Shown: piece by piece, positions 16,461 to 25,938 of the stretch
Numbering within the stretch: the first letter of the stretch is position 1
Layout of the letters: every line of letters starts with the position of its first letter
NCBI GenBank assembly: GCA_963666465.1
Contig: OY762824.1
Location: 2,046,001-2,110,000, forward strand
Source of the DNA: VXYL01 sp963666465
GTDB taxonomy: Bacteria; Pseudomonadota; Gammaproteobacteria; Pseudomonadales; Azotimanducaceae
Direction of reading: 5' to 3'
Length of the DNA: 64,000 nt
Translations under genes and position numbers: made by a program
Notes under the pieces: generated by a model
Databases searched by the model: none
What the model saw: only the letters and a program-made list of their open reading frames with translations
What the model was told of the DNA's origin: nothing

Positions 16461-17702
16461 ATGGCGTGTCTTTGGCTCGTTTGGACCGGTCTCGCGCGCG
16501 ATCCGCTGAGGTTTGGGCTGACCGCGGGCAGCGTTGCCATTGCCTTCGCGTTGCTATGGCTCCCGAAGGGGGTTGACGCGGGACTCAAGCGCCAGATCGA
16601 CTCGATACCCGGTGACCTGCTCTACGTCACCAGTCGCGGGCCGTCGCATGTACAACTGCCGCTTGGCAGCCGGCACTCGCTGGATGACGTAGCAGGTGTC
16701 TTGCACGTCACGCCGTTCGGCTACCACAACACCAAACATGGTCCGACCCAAGACCGTGTGGGCGTGTTGGCAGTTGATCTCGAGCCGTACCTGCTCGCGA
16801 CATATGACTTCCTCGTCGAGCCGGCGACCGTGCAGGCGTTTCTCGACACTCCGGGTGCGGCGATTGCCGGTGCCGACATAGCCGAACGTTTTGACTGGAT
16901 GGTGGGAGACAGAGTCGCCGGCGTTCCTGTGGGCGTGCCCGGCGACGGATGGTCCTTCGAGCTCGTCGGAACGTGGCGGCACGAGCTATCCCCCCGGGAG
17001 TCGGACTCGCTCATCGTGTCGCATGCCCACGTCGATCAGCCCCTCCCGGACGAGATGCAGGGGCTTGTCCACGCGTTTGGCGTGCGGATCGAAGATGCGA
17101 CACGTGCCGACGCTGTTGCCGCTGCCATCGACGACCATTTCAGCAACTCCACCGCACCGACGTTGACCGCCGTGACCCGCGACGTGTCGATGGCCGGCCG
17201 GCATCCCCAGCAAGTGCGCCTCCTGGCGAACGGGGTCGTTGGCGCTTCGCTCTTCGCCATCCTGTTCTGCACCGCTGGCGTGATGGCGCAGTCCTTCCGC
17301 GACCGCCGCCGCGAGTTCGCGGTGATGAAGTCGCTCGGTTTCGGCAACGGGACGCTGCTCCTCGGCATCTTCGGCGAGAGCGCGACGACTTGTGCCGTCG
17401 GCGCGCTGATCGCCTTGGTCCCAGCCTCGTTGATCGATGCCGGAGACCTGCTCGGGCGATACGGGGCTGTGGTCTATCCCCCTCCTTTTGAGATTGAAAT
17501 TCAGAGAATGACCGGTGTCGACCGCGGCGCCCGCGACGGGGCGCTGACTCAGGACGCCGAATCGCTGCAACATCTGGAGAATGCCAACACTCCGGCGGTC
17601 GCCGAGACCGGAGCCCTGACCGAAGGCCGTCCGAAGCTCCGCGCGACGATCAATCTGTGGGATATCGCCGAGGAACGCCGACCCTCCCTCGCGCGGGCAT
17701 AG
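16461..17702 (+). CDS. FtsX/MacB-like ABC permease, C-terminally truncated
   Basis: From the ATG at 16461 the sequence is a FtsX-type permease: one helix (SVAIAFALLWLPKG), a MacB-like periplasmic domain of about 220 residues, then helices VVGASLFAILFCTAGVMAQS and ESATTCAVGALIALVPASLI. Between them lies the conserved cytoplasmic RDRRREFAVMKSLGF loop. The last helix and C-terminal VEALR-like tail are missing. After about residue 350 (PPFEIEIQRM) the frame carries an unrelated tail to the stop. No ATPase partner gene is nearby. It may be expressed as an amidase-permease fusion from 16329, but is probably a decaying remnant. Confidence 0.65.
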   Translation: MACLWLVWTGLARDPLRFGLTAGSVAIAFALLWLPKGVDAGLKRQIDSIPGDLLYVTSRGPSHVQLPLGSRHSLDDVAGVLHVTPFGYHNTKHGPTQDRVGVLAVDLEPYLLATYDFLVEPATVQAFLDTPGAAIAGADIAERFDWMVGDRVAGVPVGVPGDGWSFELVGTWRHELSPRESDSLIVSHAHVDQPLPDEMQGLVHAFGVRIEDATRADAVAAAIDDHFSNSTAPTLTAVTRDVSMAGRHPQQVRLLANGVVGASLFAILFCTAGVMAQSFRDRRREFAVMKSLGFGNGTLLLGIFGESATTCAVGALIALVPASLIDAGDLLGRYGAVVYPPPFEIEIQRMTGVDRGARDGALTQDAESLQHLENANTPAVAETGALTEGRPKLRATINLWDIAEERRPSLARA

Positions 17703-18128
17703 AACGTCCGAGCGAGCCCCTGCGGGCGCCCGCGAATGGCGCCATGGATGGGGCGCCGATCTCGACACCGGGGGACGAGCTTGCACGCGCATGGGGCATC
17801 GTCGACTGCGGGTTGCGTGTACTGCGTCCCATCGATGATTTCAAGCCGTGGTGGGAACCCGGTCCGAGCGATAGCCGCGCCATCAGGCGGCGAGGTAATT
17901 CGACCACGCCTCATCAGTGCGCGCCACATCCCTCGACGGAACCGTTACCCTCAGCGGCGGGCGCAAGTCACCAGTACCAACGGGCGTCCCGAAGGCGCTC
18001 AAGGTCTTGCCATCGATCAAGTAACAGAAGCAGTCGCGGCCGTTTGACACACGAGAGAGAATTAAGTCTTTAAATCAGTACGTTAGTGGTGTAACCGCTT
18101 TGGCGAAAAAAGGTGACGGGGAGCGCTG
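17703..18128. other. Intergenic stretch, no gene recognised
   Basis: About 425 bp separate the truncated permease from the cytochrome gene. A coding-like plus-strand piece around 17775-17860 (ARAWGIVDCGLRVLRPIDDF) could be a gene relic of unknown family. The last 100 bp are AT-richer and probably hold the promoter for the cytochrome gene. No hairpin terminator was seen. Confidence 0.4.
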
Positions 18129-20390
18129 ATGCGAGTGGAGTGGCAGATCGCGGCCGTGTTCGGGCTTGCCGCTCTGGTCGGGGTGGCAGTCGCGGTCGCC
18201 GAAGAGCCGGGGCGTTCGCCGGACCGGGCGGCAACGGCACCCGAAGCGTGTCGCGATTGCCACCCGGCAGAGTTCAAGGCGTGGCGCGGGTCGGATCACT
18301 TCCAGTCCACCCGGGTTGCCGACGACGACGCCGTGCTTGGCGACTTCTCGGATGTGCGCGTGACATTCCACGGCATAGAGAGCCGTTTCTTCCGGGCCGG
18401 GGATGAATACCGCGTAGAGACGGCGGGTGCATGCGGCGAGCGCGTCGCATTTCCGGTTCGCTATACCTTCGGCTGGCGACCGCTGCAGCAATATCTCCTC
18501 GACGCTGGCGGCTCCACGTTGCAGGCATTCGACGTCGCGTGGGACGACAGGCCGGCAGCGCAGGGCGGCCAGCGGTGGTTCCACCTGCAGCCGGGCGAAG
18601 CGGTCACGCCGGGACACCCGTTCTTCTGGACCGGACACACCATGCATTGGGGGAGTCAGTGCGCAGCCTGCCACTCGACCAACGTGACCAAATCGACAGA
18701 CGAATCTGGCCGCTTGCACACGGCCTACGAGGCCGCCAACGTCACCTGCGAGGCCTGCCACGGCCCGGCTGCGGTGCATGTCCGCCACGCCAACGCCGGA
18801 ACCGCCGGCGGCGTGCCCTACGCCGGCTTCCAGGACGGACCGTCGCCGCGCATCGCGTGGCGCTTCGCCCCCGACGATCGGATCGCCACGCCCGACAAGG
18901 CCGGCGACTCCCGCGAAATCAACCAGTGCGGGGGCTGCCATGCGCGGCGCATGCCACTCGTGGCCGATGCGCGGGGCAAGCCGTTCCATGACGCCTATCG
19001 CATCGAGTTGGTGGACGAGGTGCACTACTTCCCCGACGGGCAGATTCGCGAGGAGGTCTTCGTGCTCGGCTCCTTCCTGCAAAGCCGGATGCACGCCCGC
19101 GGCGTCACCTGCGGCAACTGCCACGATCCGCACAGCGGCAATCTGGTAGCCGAAGGCAACGACGTCTGCGCGCAGTGTCACCGCGCCACCGCCTACGACG
19201 CCCCCACACACCACCACCACGCCGCCGGAGTGCCGGGCAGCGCCTGCATCGACTGCCACATGCCGGCGCGCACCTACATGGGTGTCGATCCCCGCCGCGA
19301 CCATGCCTTTCCGATCCCCCGCCCGAGCCTGTCGGCAGAACTCGGCGTGCCGAACGCCTGCACAGACTGCCACGAGGATCGATCGGACGCGTGGGCGCGA
19401 GACAAGCTGCGCGATTGGGGTTTCGCGGAGGAGGACCATTGGGCGCGCCTGTTCCAGCGCCTGCACTGTGGCGACCCCGCGGCGGCGGACGCCTTGCATG
19501 CGCTGGTTGCCGGCGACGCGCCGCCGATGGTCAAGGCCGGTCTCTTGGCGCAGGCGGCCACCCTGCCTTCGCCCAGAACGCGGGCGCTTCTGCAACTTGG
19601 GTTGGGCAACTCGGAGCCGTTGGTGCGCCGGGGTGCCGTCGCCGGCGCCCAAGGCCAGCCGCCGGCTGCGCGATGGCACCTGCTCGCGCCGCACATGAGG
19701 GACCCCGCGGCAAGCGTCCGCTTCGAGATAGCGGTTGCGCTCGCCGACATCGTTCCGGCGCTGCCGGCCAACCTGCGCGCAGCGACGCGCGACCTCTTCG
19801 CAGAGCAGCGACAGTTGCTTGCACCAACGGCCGACCTCGCGCAAACACAGAGAATGCTCGGCAATTTGGAGGATCGCCGCGGCAAGCCAGCGGCCGCACG
19901 GGCCGCCTTTCAACGCGCCCTGGAGATCGACCCGACTTCCGTGCCAGCCCTGGTGGACTACGCCGACTTCCTGCAGCGACAGGGTGAAGAACGCAAGGCC
20001 GGCGAGCTGCTCGCACGCGCCATCGGGGCGGCGCCGGACAGCCCCATGACCAACGTGGCGTACGGCCTGCACCTGGTCCGTGAAGGCCGCCGCCGCGAAG
20101 CGCTCGCGCCGCTGGCGAAGGCCGCCGCGACACCGGGTGCCTCCGCCCGTTTCGTGTACATCCACGCCGTGGCACAGCATTCCCTCGGCCAACGAAATGC
20201 CGCCCTCGAAACCCTACGCGCCGGCATCGAACGCTGGCCCTGGGATGCGGATCTGCTGTCCACGCTGGTGATCTACCTAGACGATCCGCAATCCCCGGAA
20301 ACGCGCCGCCACCTCACAACACTGGCGGAAGTCGGAACCGATCTCCCGCACATCCGCGCCTTGCTGGACCGCTACCGCACCGTTCGTTAG
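18129..20390 (+). CDS. Octaheme c-type cytochrome with C-terminal TPR domain
   Basis: The protein has 753 residues with an N-terminal signal/anchor (IAAVFGLAALVGVAVAVA). Eight CxxCH haem-binding motifs follow: CRDCH, CAACH, CEACH, CGGCH, CGNCH, CAQCH, CIDCH and CTDCH, all in the first about 420 residues, with several His residues as likely distal ligands (THHHHAAG). The second half is helical with TPR-like units (NLEDRRGKPAAARAAFQRAL, AGELLARAIGAAPDSPMTNV). Multihaem-TPR proteins of this kind are periplasmic electron-transfer or reductase-like proteins related to the cytochrome c554/NrfA-type fold; the precise reaction is unknown. No maturation or partner genes adjoin. Confidence 0.85.
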   Translation: MRVEWQIAAVFGLAALVGVAVAVAEEPGRSPDRAATAPEACRDCHPAEFKAWRGSDHFQSTRVADDDAVLGDFSDVRVTFHGIESRFFRAGDEYRVETAGACGERVAFPVRYTFGWRPLQQYLLDAGGSTLQAFDVAWDDRPAAQGGQRWFHLQPGEAVTPGHPFFWTGHTMHWGSQCAACHSTNVTKSTDESGRLHTAYEAANVTCEACHGPAAVHVRHANAGTAGGVPYAGFQDGPSPRIAWRFAPDDRIATPDKAGDSREINQCGGCHARRMPLVADARGKPFHDAYRIELVDEVHYFPDGQIREEVFVLGSFLQSRMHARGVTCGNCHDPHSGNLVAEGNDVCAQCHRATAYDAPTHHHHAAGVPGSACIDCHMPARTYMGVDPRRDHAFPIPRPSLSAELGVPNACTDCHEDRSDAWARDKLRDWGFAEEDHWARLFQRLHCGDPAAADALHALVAGDAPPMVKAGLLAQAATLPSPRTRALLQLGLGNSEPLVRRGAVAGAQGQPPAARWHLLAPHMRDPAASVRFEIAVALADIVPALPANLRAATRDLFAEQRQLLAPTADLAQTQRMLGNLEDRRGKPAAARAAFQRALEIDPTSVPALVDYADFLQRQGEERKAGELLARAIGAAPDSPMTNVAYGLHLVREGRRREALAPLAKAAATPGASARFVYIHAVAQHSLGQRNAALETLRAGIERWPWDADLLSTLVIYLDDPQSPETRRHLTTLAEVGTDLPHIRALLDRYRTVR

Positions 20391-20525
20391 GCCCAAGGGT
20401 TTCCTCGCTGCCGTGGGATGTCACACCGTTGCCTAGGACGGAAAAGGCGTGTGTCCCAATTTAGGTACAGCCATTTTCGTAGATACCATCGAGAGTGTCG
20501 AGGAAACTTGGCCCGATCGTCGGCG

Positions 20526-21121
20526 CTACGCGGCTTGCCGTTCGGTCTCCCACTCGAGCATGGCGGCAAGAAGCTCTGGCGTCGAATAGTCTGTAATGTC
20601 GTCGTCCGAGAATCCGGATGACCGCTGCCGGTCGAGATACCAGCCCTGGAAGTCTTCGTAGTCGGCAAGCACGCGGGATCCGCCGATCCGTTCGAAGCCC
20701 CCCATCCCCGCGAGCCAGTTCCGACTTTCCTGACCGCGACGGCATGGTCGCCATGATGTGCTTCGATGTCACTCCCCGCGAGATCGGATATGGCCGCCTG
20801 ATGCCGAAACTGTTCCTCTTCCAACACCAGAATGACCTTGCTCGCCATCTGTCCGCCGCCGAACCGGCGACAACCGAAGTCCAGCCCGAGCTCGAAAGGC
20901 ATGTTCAGACGATAGTACTCGCCCTCCTCGCCCGCCTGACATCTACTGAGATCGTGAACCGAGTATTTCGACGAGGCCACCAGTTCAAGGATCTTCTCGA
21001 CACGCCCCTCCCCGGCATCGCTTCTCTCCCTGGCGATGCGGGGTGTCAACCCGAACCTGACCAGGCAGAACAGAACCGCTTGCAGGATAGGTTCGTAGGC
21101 GTCGTCGAACGGGCAATTCAC
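20526..21121 (-). pseudogene. Deoxyribosyltransferase/TIR-like fold protein, one frameshift
   Basis: The family signature is FVNCPFDDAYEPILQAVLFC, then GEGRVEKILELVASSKYSVH, DLSRCQ, YYRLNMPFELGLDFGCRRFG and SDLAGSDIEAH. The P-loop-free NCPFD..Y start and the S-x-H-DLS motif resemble nucleoside 2-deoxyribosyltransferase or TIR-like nucleotide-binding folds (inference). At about 20722 one base is missing after AVRKV. The other frame then gives NWLAGMGGFERIGGSRVLAD, WYLDRQRSSGFSDDDITDYS and TPELLAAMLEWETERQAA before a stop. The start is also uncertain: similarity extends upstream (EFERSAFVNC) with no ATG in frame, leaving a GTG at 21121. Probably inactive in this strain. Confidence 0.7.
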
Positions 21122-21165
21122 GAATGCGCTGCGCTCGAACTCGCCCTCACCCGTCGGTGCGGCGA

Positions 21166-21390
21166 TTAGCCCTCCGGTGGAAATGGGTCGTTCCCGTACG
21201 AGCTACGTCCACGGATCCGACCATCCCGACCGTGAACGAGTACCTCGGTTCCCTGCTTTCGAGCGAACTCCCGAGCCGCTGCGATGGCTTCGCGCTGTGT
21301 GTCATAGTGGCGTGTCACACGCTCAGCCCCACCCTTTCGGACTGCCCACTTTCCGTCCCGCGGCACGACGTGTTGACCCTTGCTGGCCAT
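21166..21390 (-). CDS. DUF2188 domain protein
   Basis: This small protein has 74 residues: MASKGQHVVPRDGKWAVRKG, then a DTQREAIAAAREFARKQGTE helix and VLVHGRDGRIRGRSSYGNDP. This is the complete DUF2188 domain with its hallmark GRDGRIR..SYGNDPFPP end. Function is unknown; the domain is common near mobile and defence genes. An upstream ATG at 21507 would add 39 poor residues and was not chosen. It lies just upstream of the frameshifted deoxyribosyltransferase/TIR-like gene on the same strand, about 45 bp away, so the two were probably one operon. Confidence 0.85.
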   Translation of the reverse strand: MASKGQHVVPRDGKWAVRKGGAERVTRHYDTQREAIAAAREFARKQGTEVLVHGRDGRIRGRSSYGNDPFPPEG

Positions 21391-21584
21391 GGCCACTCTC
21401 CCTTGCTTTCTCGCCCATCGACCAGCATAGCACCCGGCGCTCGCGTAGCCTCGAGCGAGTTCTTCGAACGGTGCAACTCCAGTGGGTGCCGGAGCCTTCA
21501 TGGCCAAGCGGATGCCTGTTTCGAGGAAGGCATTCCACCTTCCCCGAAAAGGCTGAGGCCCGAAGCGGAGCTGACTCGCTCAGG

Positions 21585-24137
21585 CTAGGCCACTGCCTCG
21601 AGTTCCTCCCGTTGCCGCGCAAGGCGTGCGTCGCGGTCTTGGGCGAAGCGCGCGATGCCCGCTTCGATGGATGCTTCGTCGAGGTGCGCTTCGGCGATGA
21701 CGTCGGCTTCCGTGCCGCCGCTCAGCCACTGGTTGTCCCAGTCGGAGAAGAGAGAGTATTCGGCCGTGAGCGGGCCCACGTTGGCGATGGGCATGACGCG
21801 TTGGGTGCCGGTGCTCACCACCATCATGTCGTTGCGTGCGCCCGGTGGCAGCACCAAGCGCTGATAGTCACCGGACTGGCGAGCGAAAAGTTCTTCGCTG
21901 ATGCAGGCGACCACCTTTACGTTGATGCCCTGCTCGGCCAGTCTCGGCAGCACCCTGAGCAGGTTCACCGTGGAGCTTGAACCTTGCGCGAGCACGTAGC
22001 CGTGCTTCGGCTGGCCGGGCTCGAAGTCGCGAATGACGTAGAGGCCCTTGGCCGCGGCGAGGAGGTCCGAATCGGCGAACGTGGAACGGTCTGCCACCGG
22101 GAAGTCCGGTCGCGCCACTTCCAGCACGATGACGCCCACCTTGGGATCGTTGGCGGCGATGTCGGCGGCGGCGAAGTAGCCCGGCGCAACGTCGTTGTAG
22201 TCCCAGAAGCTCAAGGTGATGGCCTGGCCGCGCGGGAACAGCTTCCACACCTGCGGCGCGAAGATGCCGAAGTGCGTGCGCGCGTCCGCGGCGGTTTCCG
22301 GGCCGGAATGCCCGGCAAGGATGTGCAGCACGCCGACGCGGAACGGGCTGTCTTGATTCTGCTGGCTCCAGACGCGGGCCGGCAGATACATGAGCGGCGT
22401 GAATGCGCCGTAGGTGCCGGAGAGGGCCCAGACGCCGTTGTGGACATCGGCGTCGAGGGAGATGGTCTGGCCCACCAGCCCCACCGCCGTCGAGGCGTTG
22501 CCGGCTTCCTGAATGCCGGCCTTCATCGCCGTGCCGGAGGGATTCGCCTCCGGGTCGAAGTAGCCGAAAAGGGCGCTCTTCTGGACGTTGATGGATTCGG
22601 CGAGATCGGCGGCGATGGCGATGAAGCGGTTGTCGGTGACGTAATTGGCGTACTTGAAGATCTCCGAAATCGCGCGCCTCGTGCCGCGCACGGCGCCGGG
22701 TTCCTCGAAGAGCTTGATGCCCACCTTCGCTTCCGTGCCCAAGGCATCCTTGACGTTCACTTCCTGCGGCGCCGTGGGCAGGCCCTGCACCTTCAGGCGG
22801 GAGTCGTTGAAGGGATCTCCTCCGCGCGAGGCGCGCAGCGACAGATCGTCCCGCACGCCGTCGCCGATGGCGACAAGGCGATCCGCCACCCATTTGCCAA
22901 GGCCGTGCTGGTCGAGCACCGAGAGGGCAATGTCGATGTTCGTCTTGAACTGGATGAGGCGCTCGCGGTCGTCGGCAACGGCACCTTCGTCGATGCCCTG
23001 GAACTGCACCTGAAAGCGTTCCTCGAAGGTGCGCGCCAAGGCCTGGAAGTAGTCGCCATTCTGCGGGAACGCATATGGATGCGAGGCGTGATCGACGATC
23101 TGCTCGCCGTAGCCCGGAATCTGGCCATCGACCGCGCCCGGCCACCAGCCCTTGACCGTGCGTCCGACGAGAATCATGGGGCGACGGTCTGCCGGGTCCC
23201 ACTCTTCCATGGCGTTGAAGGCGGCGGCCACCTGGTCGTAGTCGTTGCCGTCGTCGATGGTGAAGACGTTCCAGCCGTAGGAGGCCCATTGACTGGCGAT
23301 GTCGTAGCCGGCGAACTCCGCCGGCACCACGCTGCCCACGAGTTCGTCGTCGATGCCGGCGTTGTTGTAGGAAAGCAGCACCCGCAGACGCTTGCCCACG
23401 CGCTGTGCCACCGCCTGCGTCTTCATTTCCTGGGAATGGCCCGAGGTCATGGCGAACTCGCCCTCCACCGCCATCACCTTGGGGGCTTCGAGCGGCGCGC
23501 CCATCATGTCCCAGAAGGCGGCCTTGCCGGCGGCCGTGGCGATGCCGATGCCGGACGGGCCGCCGTTGACGTCGTTGGTGAGGTCGGTGGTCTCGGAGTG
23601 TCCGGCGAGGGCCCGGATGCCGCGCAGCTTGGCCTGCTCGAACAGCGGATGATCGGTGAGGTTGCGCTCGCCAAGCAGCGTTGCGAGAGCGCCGGCGCCT
23701 CGGCGGAAGCCGATTGCGTCCACCGCCAGCATGGAAGTGCCCGGGTCGGCGAGGTAGCGACAGTCGCCAGTGGCTGCATGGCGTCGCGCCAGCGCCTCGC
23801 CCATGATGATCCACAGGGCGTAGGTGACCGGGGCGTTGTGACCGCCGGCAAGCATGAACTTGTCTGCGTAGGGGTGCTTGGGACGGCGATAGTCGTAGCG
23901 CAGACCGCCGTTTTCCGGCCCGATCAGGTGGCTGGTCACCACATAGGGGGTATAGGCCAGCGGCCCGCCGAAGTGGCCTGTCTGCGCGTAGTTGCCAAGC
24001 AGCGTCAGGGTCATTGCCGTCAGAAACCCGACATCGGCAACGCGCTCGGCGTCGTAGTCGGGCACAGCGAGTTCGCTGGACTTCGCGTTTTGCGCCAAGT
24101 CGAGGGTGGAAACCGTTACGGATCGGGACTGCTGCAT
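21585..24137 (-). CDS. Transketolase-like thiamine-diphosphate enzyme
   Basis: The 850-residue protein has transketolase domain order: ThDP-binding domain, pyrimidine domain, C-terminal domain. The ThDP/Mg region is VEGEFAMTSGHSQEMK then LSYNNAGIDDE. Active-site His-rich segments include HFGGPLAYTPYV, LAGGHNAPVTY and LAGHSETTDLTNDVNGGPSG. The pyrimidine domain carries ILAGHSGPETAADARTHFGI, and the C-terminal domain ends in ISEELFARQSGDYQRLVLPP. It is longer than classical transketolase (about 660) and similar in size to homodimeric pyruvate dehydrogenase E1. It could act on a different 2-oxo donor; annotation beyond 'transketolase-like' is not safe. The ATG at 24137 follows a GAGGAAAG site; upstream in-frame ATGs at 24167 and 24254 lack one. 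Confidence 0.85.
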   Translation of the reverse strand: MQQSRSVTVSTLDLAQNAKSSELAVPDYDAERVADVGFLTAMTLTLLGNYAQTGHFGGPLAYTPYVVTSHLIGPENGGLRYDYRRPKHPYADKFMLAGGHNAPVTYALWIIMGEALARRHAATGDCRYLADPGTSMLAVDAIGFRRGAGALATLLGERNLTDHPLFEQAKLRGIRALAGHSETTDLTNDVNGGPSGIGIATAAGKAAFWDMMGAPLEAPKVMAVEGEFAMTSGHSQEMKTQAVAQRVGKRLRVLLSYNNAGIDDELVGSVVPAEFAGYDIASQWASYGWNVFTIDDGNDYDQVAAAFNAMEEWDPADRRPMILVGRTVKGWWPGAVDGQIPGYGEQIVDHASHPYAFPQNGDYFQALARTFEERFQVQFQGIDEGAVADDRERLIQFKTNIDIALSVLDQHGLGKWVADRLVAIGDGVRDDLSLRASRGGDPFNDSRLKVQGLPTAPQEVNVKDALGTEAKVGIKLFEEPGAVRGTRRAISEIFKYANYVTDNRFIAIAADLAESINVQKSALFGYFDPEANPSGTAMKAGIQEAGNASTAVGLVGQTISLDADVHNGVWALSGTYGAFTPLMYLPARVWSQQNQDSPFRVGVLHILAGHSGPETAADARTHFGIFAPQVWKLFPRGQAITLSFWDYNDVAPGYFAAADIAANDPKVGVIVLEVARPDFPVADRSTFADSDLLAAAKGLYVIRDFEPGQPKHGYVLAQGSSSTVNLLRVLPRLAEQGINVKVVACISEELFARQSGDYQRLVLPPGARNDMMVVSTGTQRVMPIANVGPLTAEYSLFSDWDNQWLSGGTEADVIAEAHLDEASIEAGIARFAQDRDARLARQREELEAVA

Positions 24138-24325
24138 TGGGGAACTTTCCTCAAGAATCGGCGACATCGCAAAGCCCACAGAACATCCGCACACCAGCCC
24201 CCGGCAGGCGCGCACGAAGCCCCTTAAGGCACGGAATCCGCGCCGCTTCGGCACGAAAGGGAAAGTCTAACCCACGGCGGGAAGTCGTGCCGGTTTGGTG
24301 CCCGCGGGAGCCGCGTGTCGCGACG

Positions 24326-25462
24326 CTAATCGTCGCCGACGGCCTTCGCGAGGCGATCGTTGGCGGCGATGAAGTCCTCCATGAACTCATACACCACCTG
24401 CCGGGTGGTCTGGATCGAGTTCATCAGGCCCACTCCCTGGCCAACGAAGGAAGTCGCGAGGTGTCGCGCGCCCTCGTGGCCGCCCTCGGCGAGCTTGGTC
24501 ACCTTCGCGAGGGCCGGTTCGCTCACCAGCGACTGCAAGGGCATTGGCAGCGGCTGCGGGGCTTCCTCCGACTCCCACGCATCGGTCCAGGGCGAGCGCA
24601 ACTGGCGTGAATACTTGCCAGTGCGGGCTTGCGAGCGAACCGTCTGGCGCGAGCTCGCAGCGACGTACTTCTCCTTGATGACGGGCGAAGTTTCCGCCTC
24701 CGCCGTCGTCAGCCAGACCGAGCCGGTCCAGGCGCCGGCCGCGCCCATCGCCATGCAAGCGGCCATCTGCCTTCCGGTGACGATGCCGCCGGCCGCCAAC
24801 ACCGGCGCCGGCTTGCCGTGCCGCTCGATGGCTTCAATCACTTCCGGCACCAGCACCATGGTGGAAACCTCGCCGCAATGACCGCCCGCTTCGGTGCCGG
24901 CCACCACCAGGAGTTCAACGCCGGCGTCCACCTGCTTGATGGCATGCTCCTTGGCACCCACCAGTGCCGCTGCCACCACACCGCGGCTCTTGGCCATCTG
25001 CAGCATGTAGGTCGGCGGCACGCCCAGCGCGTTGGCGATCAGGCGAATCGGGTGCGAAAAGGCGACATCGATGATGTTGCCGGCACGCTGCCTGGTAAGG
25101 AAACCGCCGCTGGCGCCGCGCTGGTGCTGATACACGTCCGAGGTGTCGACGTTGTGCTGGGCGAGGATGCCGCGCGCGAAGTCGCGGTGCTCGTCGGGCA
25201 CCATGTCGAGGGTCTCGTCCGGCGTGGTGTCGTCCGTCACCGCCATGCTGGTGGGGGCGATGAGATCCACGCCATAGGGCTTGCCGTCGATGTGCTCGTC
25301 GATCCAGTTGAGTTCGATTTCGAGCGTTTCCGGGCCGTAGCCCGCCGCTCCAAGCACGCCAAGACCGCCAGCCTTCGACACCTCCACCACCACATCCCGG
25401 CAGTGGGTGAAAGCCACCAGCGGGAAGTCGATCCCGAACATGTCGCATACGGGTGATTTCAC
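24326..25462 (-). CDS. Nitronate monooxygenase-type FMN oxidoreductase
   Basis: This is an FMN-binding TIM-barrel protein of the NMO/2-nitropropane dioxygenase family, which oxidises alkyl nitronates or, in relatives, acts on enoyl thioesters. Motifs visible: FGIDFPLVAFTHC start, AGGLGVLGAAGYGPETLE, GAKEHAIKQVDAGVELLVV, GTEAGGHCGEVSTMVLVPEV (phosphate-binding GG and catalytic-type His), VLAAGGIVTGRQMAACMAMG and AGAWTGSVWLTT. The GTG at 25462 is preceded by GGAGGAG at good spacing. An ATG six codons further upstream has no ribosome binding site, so the GTG was preferred; 25480 is the alternative. Divergent from the IS1182 fragment. Confidence 0.85.
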   Translation of the reverse strand: MKSPVCDMFGIDFPLVAFTHCRDVVVEVSKAGGLGVLGAAGYGPETLEIELNWIDEHIDGKPYGVDLIAPTSMAVTDDTTPDETLDMVPDEHRDFARGILAQHNVDTSDVYQHQRGASGGFLTRQRAGNIIDVAFSHPIRLIANALGVPPTYMLQMAKSRGVVAAALVGAKEHAIKQVDAGVELLVVAGTEAGGHCGEVSTMVLVPEVIEAIERHGKPAPVLAAGGIVTGRQMAACMAMGAAGAWTGSVWLTTAEAETSPVIKEKYVAASSRQTVRSQARTGKYSRQLRSPWTDAWESEEAPQPLPMPLQSLVSEPALAKVTKLAEGGHEGARHLATSFVGQGVGLMNSIQTTRQVVYEFMEDFIAANDRLAKAVGDD

Positions 25463-25633
25463 GGCTCGCCGCTCCTCCATTCACAAGTCGGCGCATCGTA
25501 CCAGCCACCGAAGGGTCAAGCGAAGAGTCAAGGCACAGAGGCACAGAGGTGGCACAGAGGCAGGAGGCTTGGGGGGCGTGTCATGCTGTGACCTGCACCC
25601 CGCTTTGAGTCAGCAATTGCTTAGGGCTGTCTG

Positions 25634-25800
25634 ATGGGAACGACGCACCGCCCGTACGCGCCGCGTCGGGCTCTGCCTCTGCCGCCGGACCTTCGTGCCT
25701 GGCTTCCGGAGTGTCAGCTAGCGCAGCACGTGAGCGATCGTGTGGACGCGCTCGATCTTGGGGCGTTCCACGCGCCGTACCGGGGCAAAGGGTCGGAAGC
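25634..25800 (+). pseudogene. IS1182-family transposase, N-terminal fragment
   Basis: From an ATG the reading is GTTHRPYAPRRALPLPPDLR, AWLPECQLAQHVSDRVDALD and LGAFHAPYRGKG. This is the start of a second type of IS1182 transposase (compare FRPYxPxQxxLLPPSLRDWL). After about 55 codons the sequence becomes a low-complexity GGTLR repeat unrelated to the family. Termini and catalytic core are missing. Confidence 0.75.
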
Positions 25801-25938
25801 CGCTGGTGAGGGAGGGACGCTACGTTCTGGGCAAGGGGGGACTCTGCGCTATGGGAAGGGCAACGACCCGTCCACCTCGGATTTGAGCACTCGCCCTTTT
25901 ATGGCTCCTGAATGAGGAACGAGGCCGCATGAACCCAT

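Noticed and set aside
18075..20192. 705-codon minus-strand open frame
   Set aside because: It is a shadow of the octaheme cytochrome gene; the plus strand carries eight CxxCH motifs.
21984..24227. 747-codon open frame on the plus strand
   Set aside because: It is the antisense shadow of the transketolase-like gene. Its translation is His/Gly/Arg-rich with no family motif, while the minus strand has full ThDP-enzyme motifs.
24138..24325. TPP riboswitch upstream of the transketolase-like gene
   Set aside because: The leader lacks the CTGAGA thi-box core.
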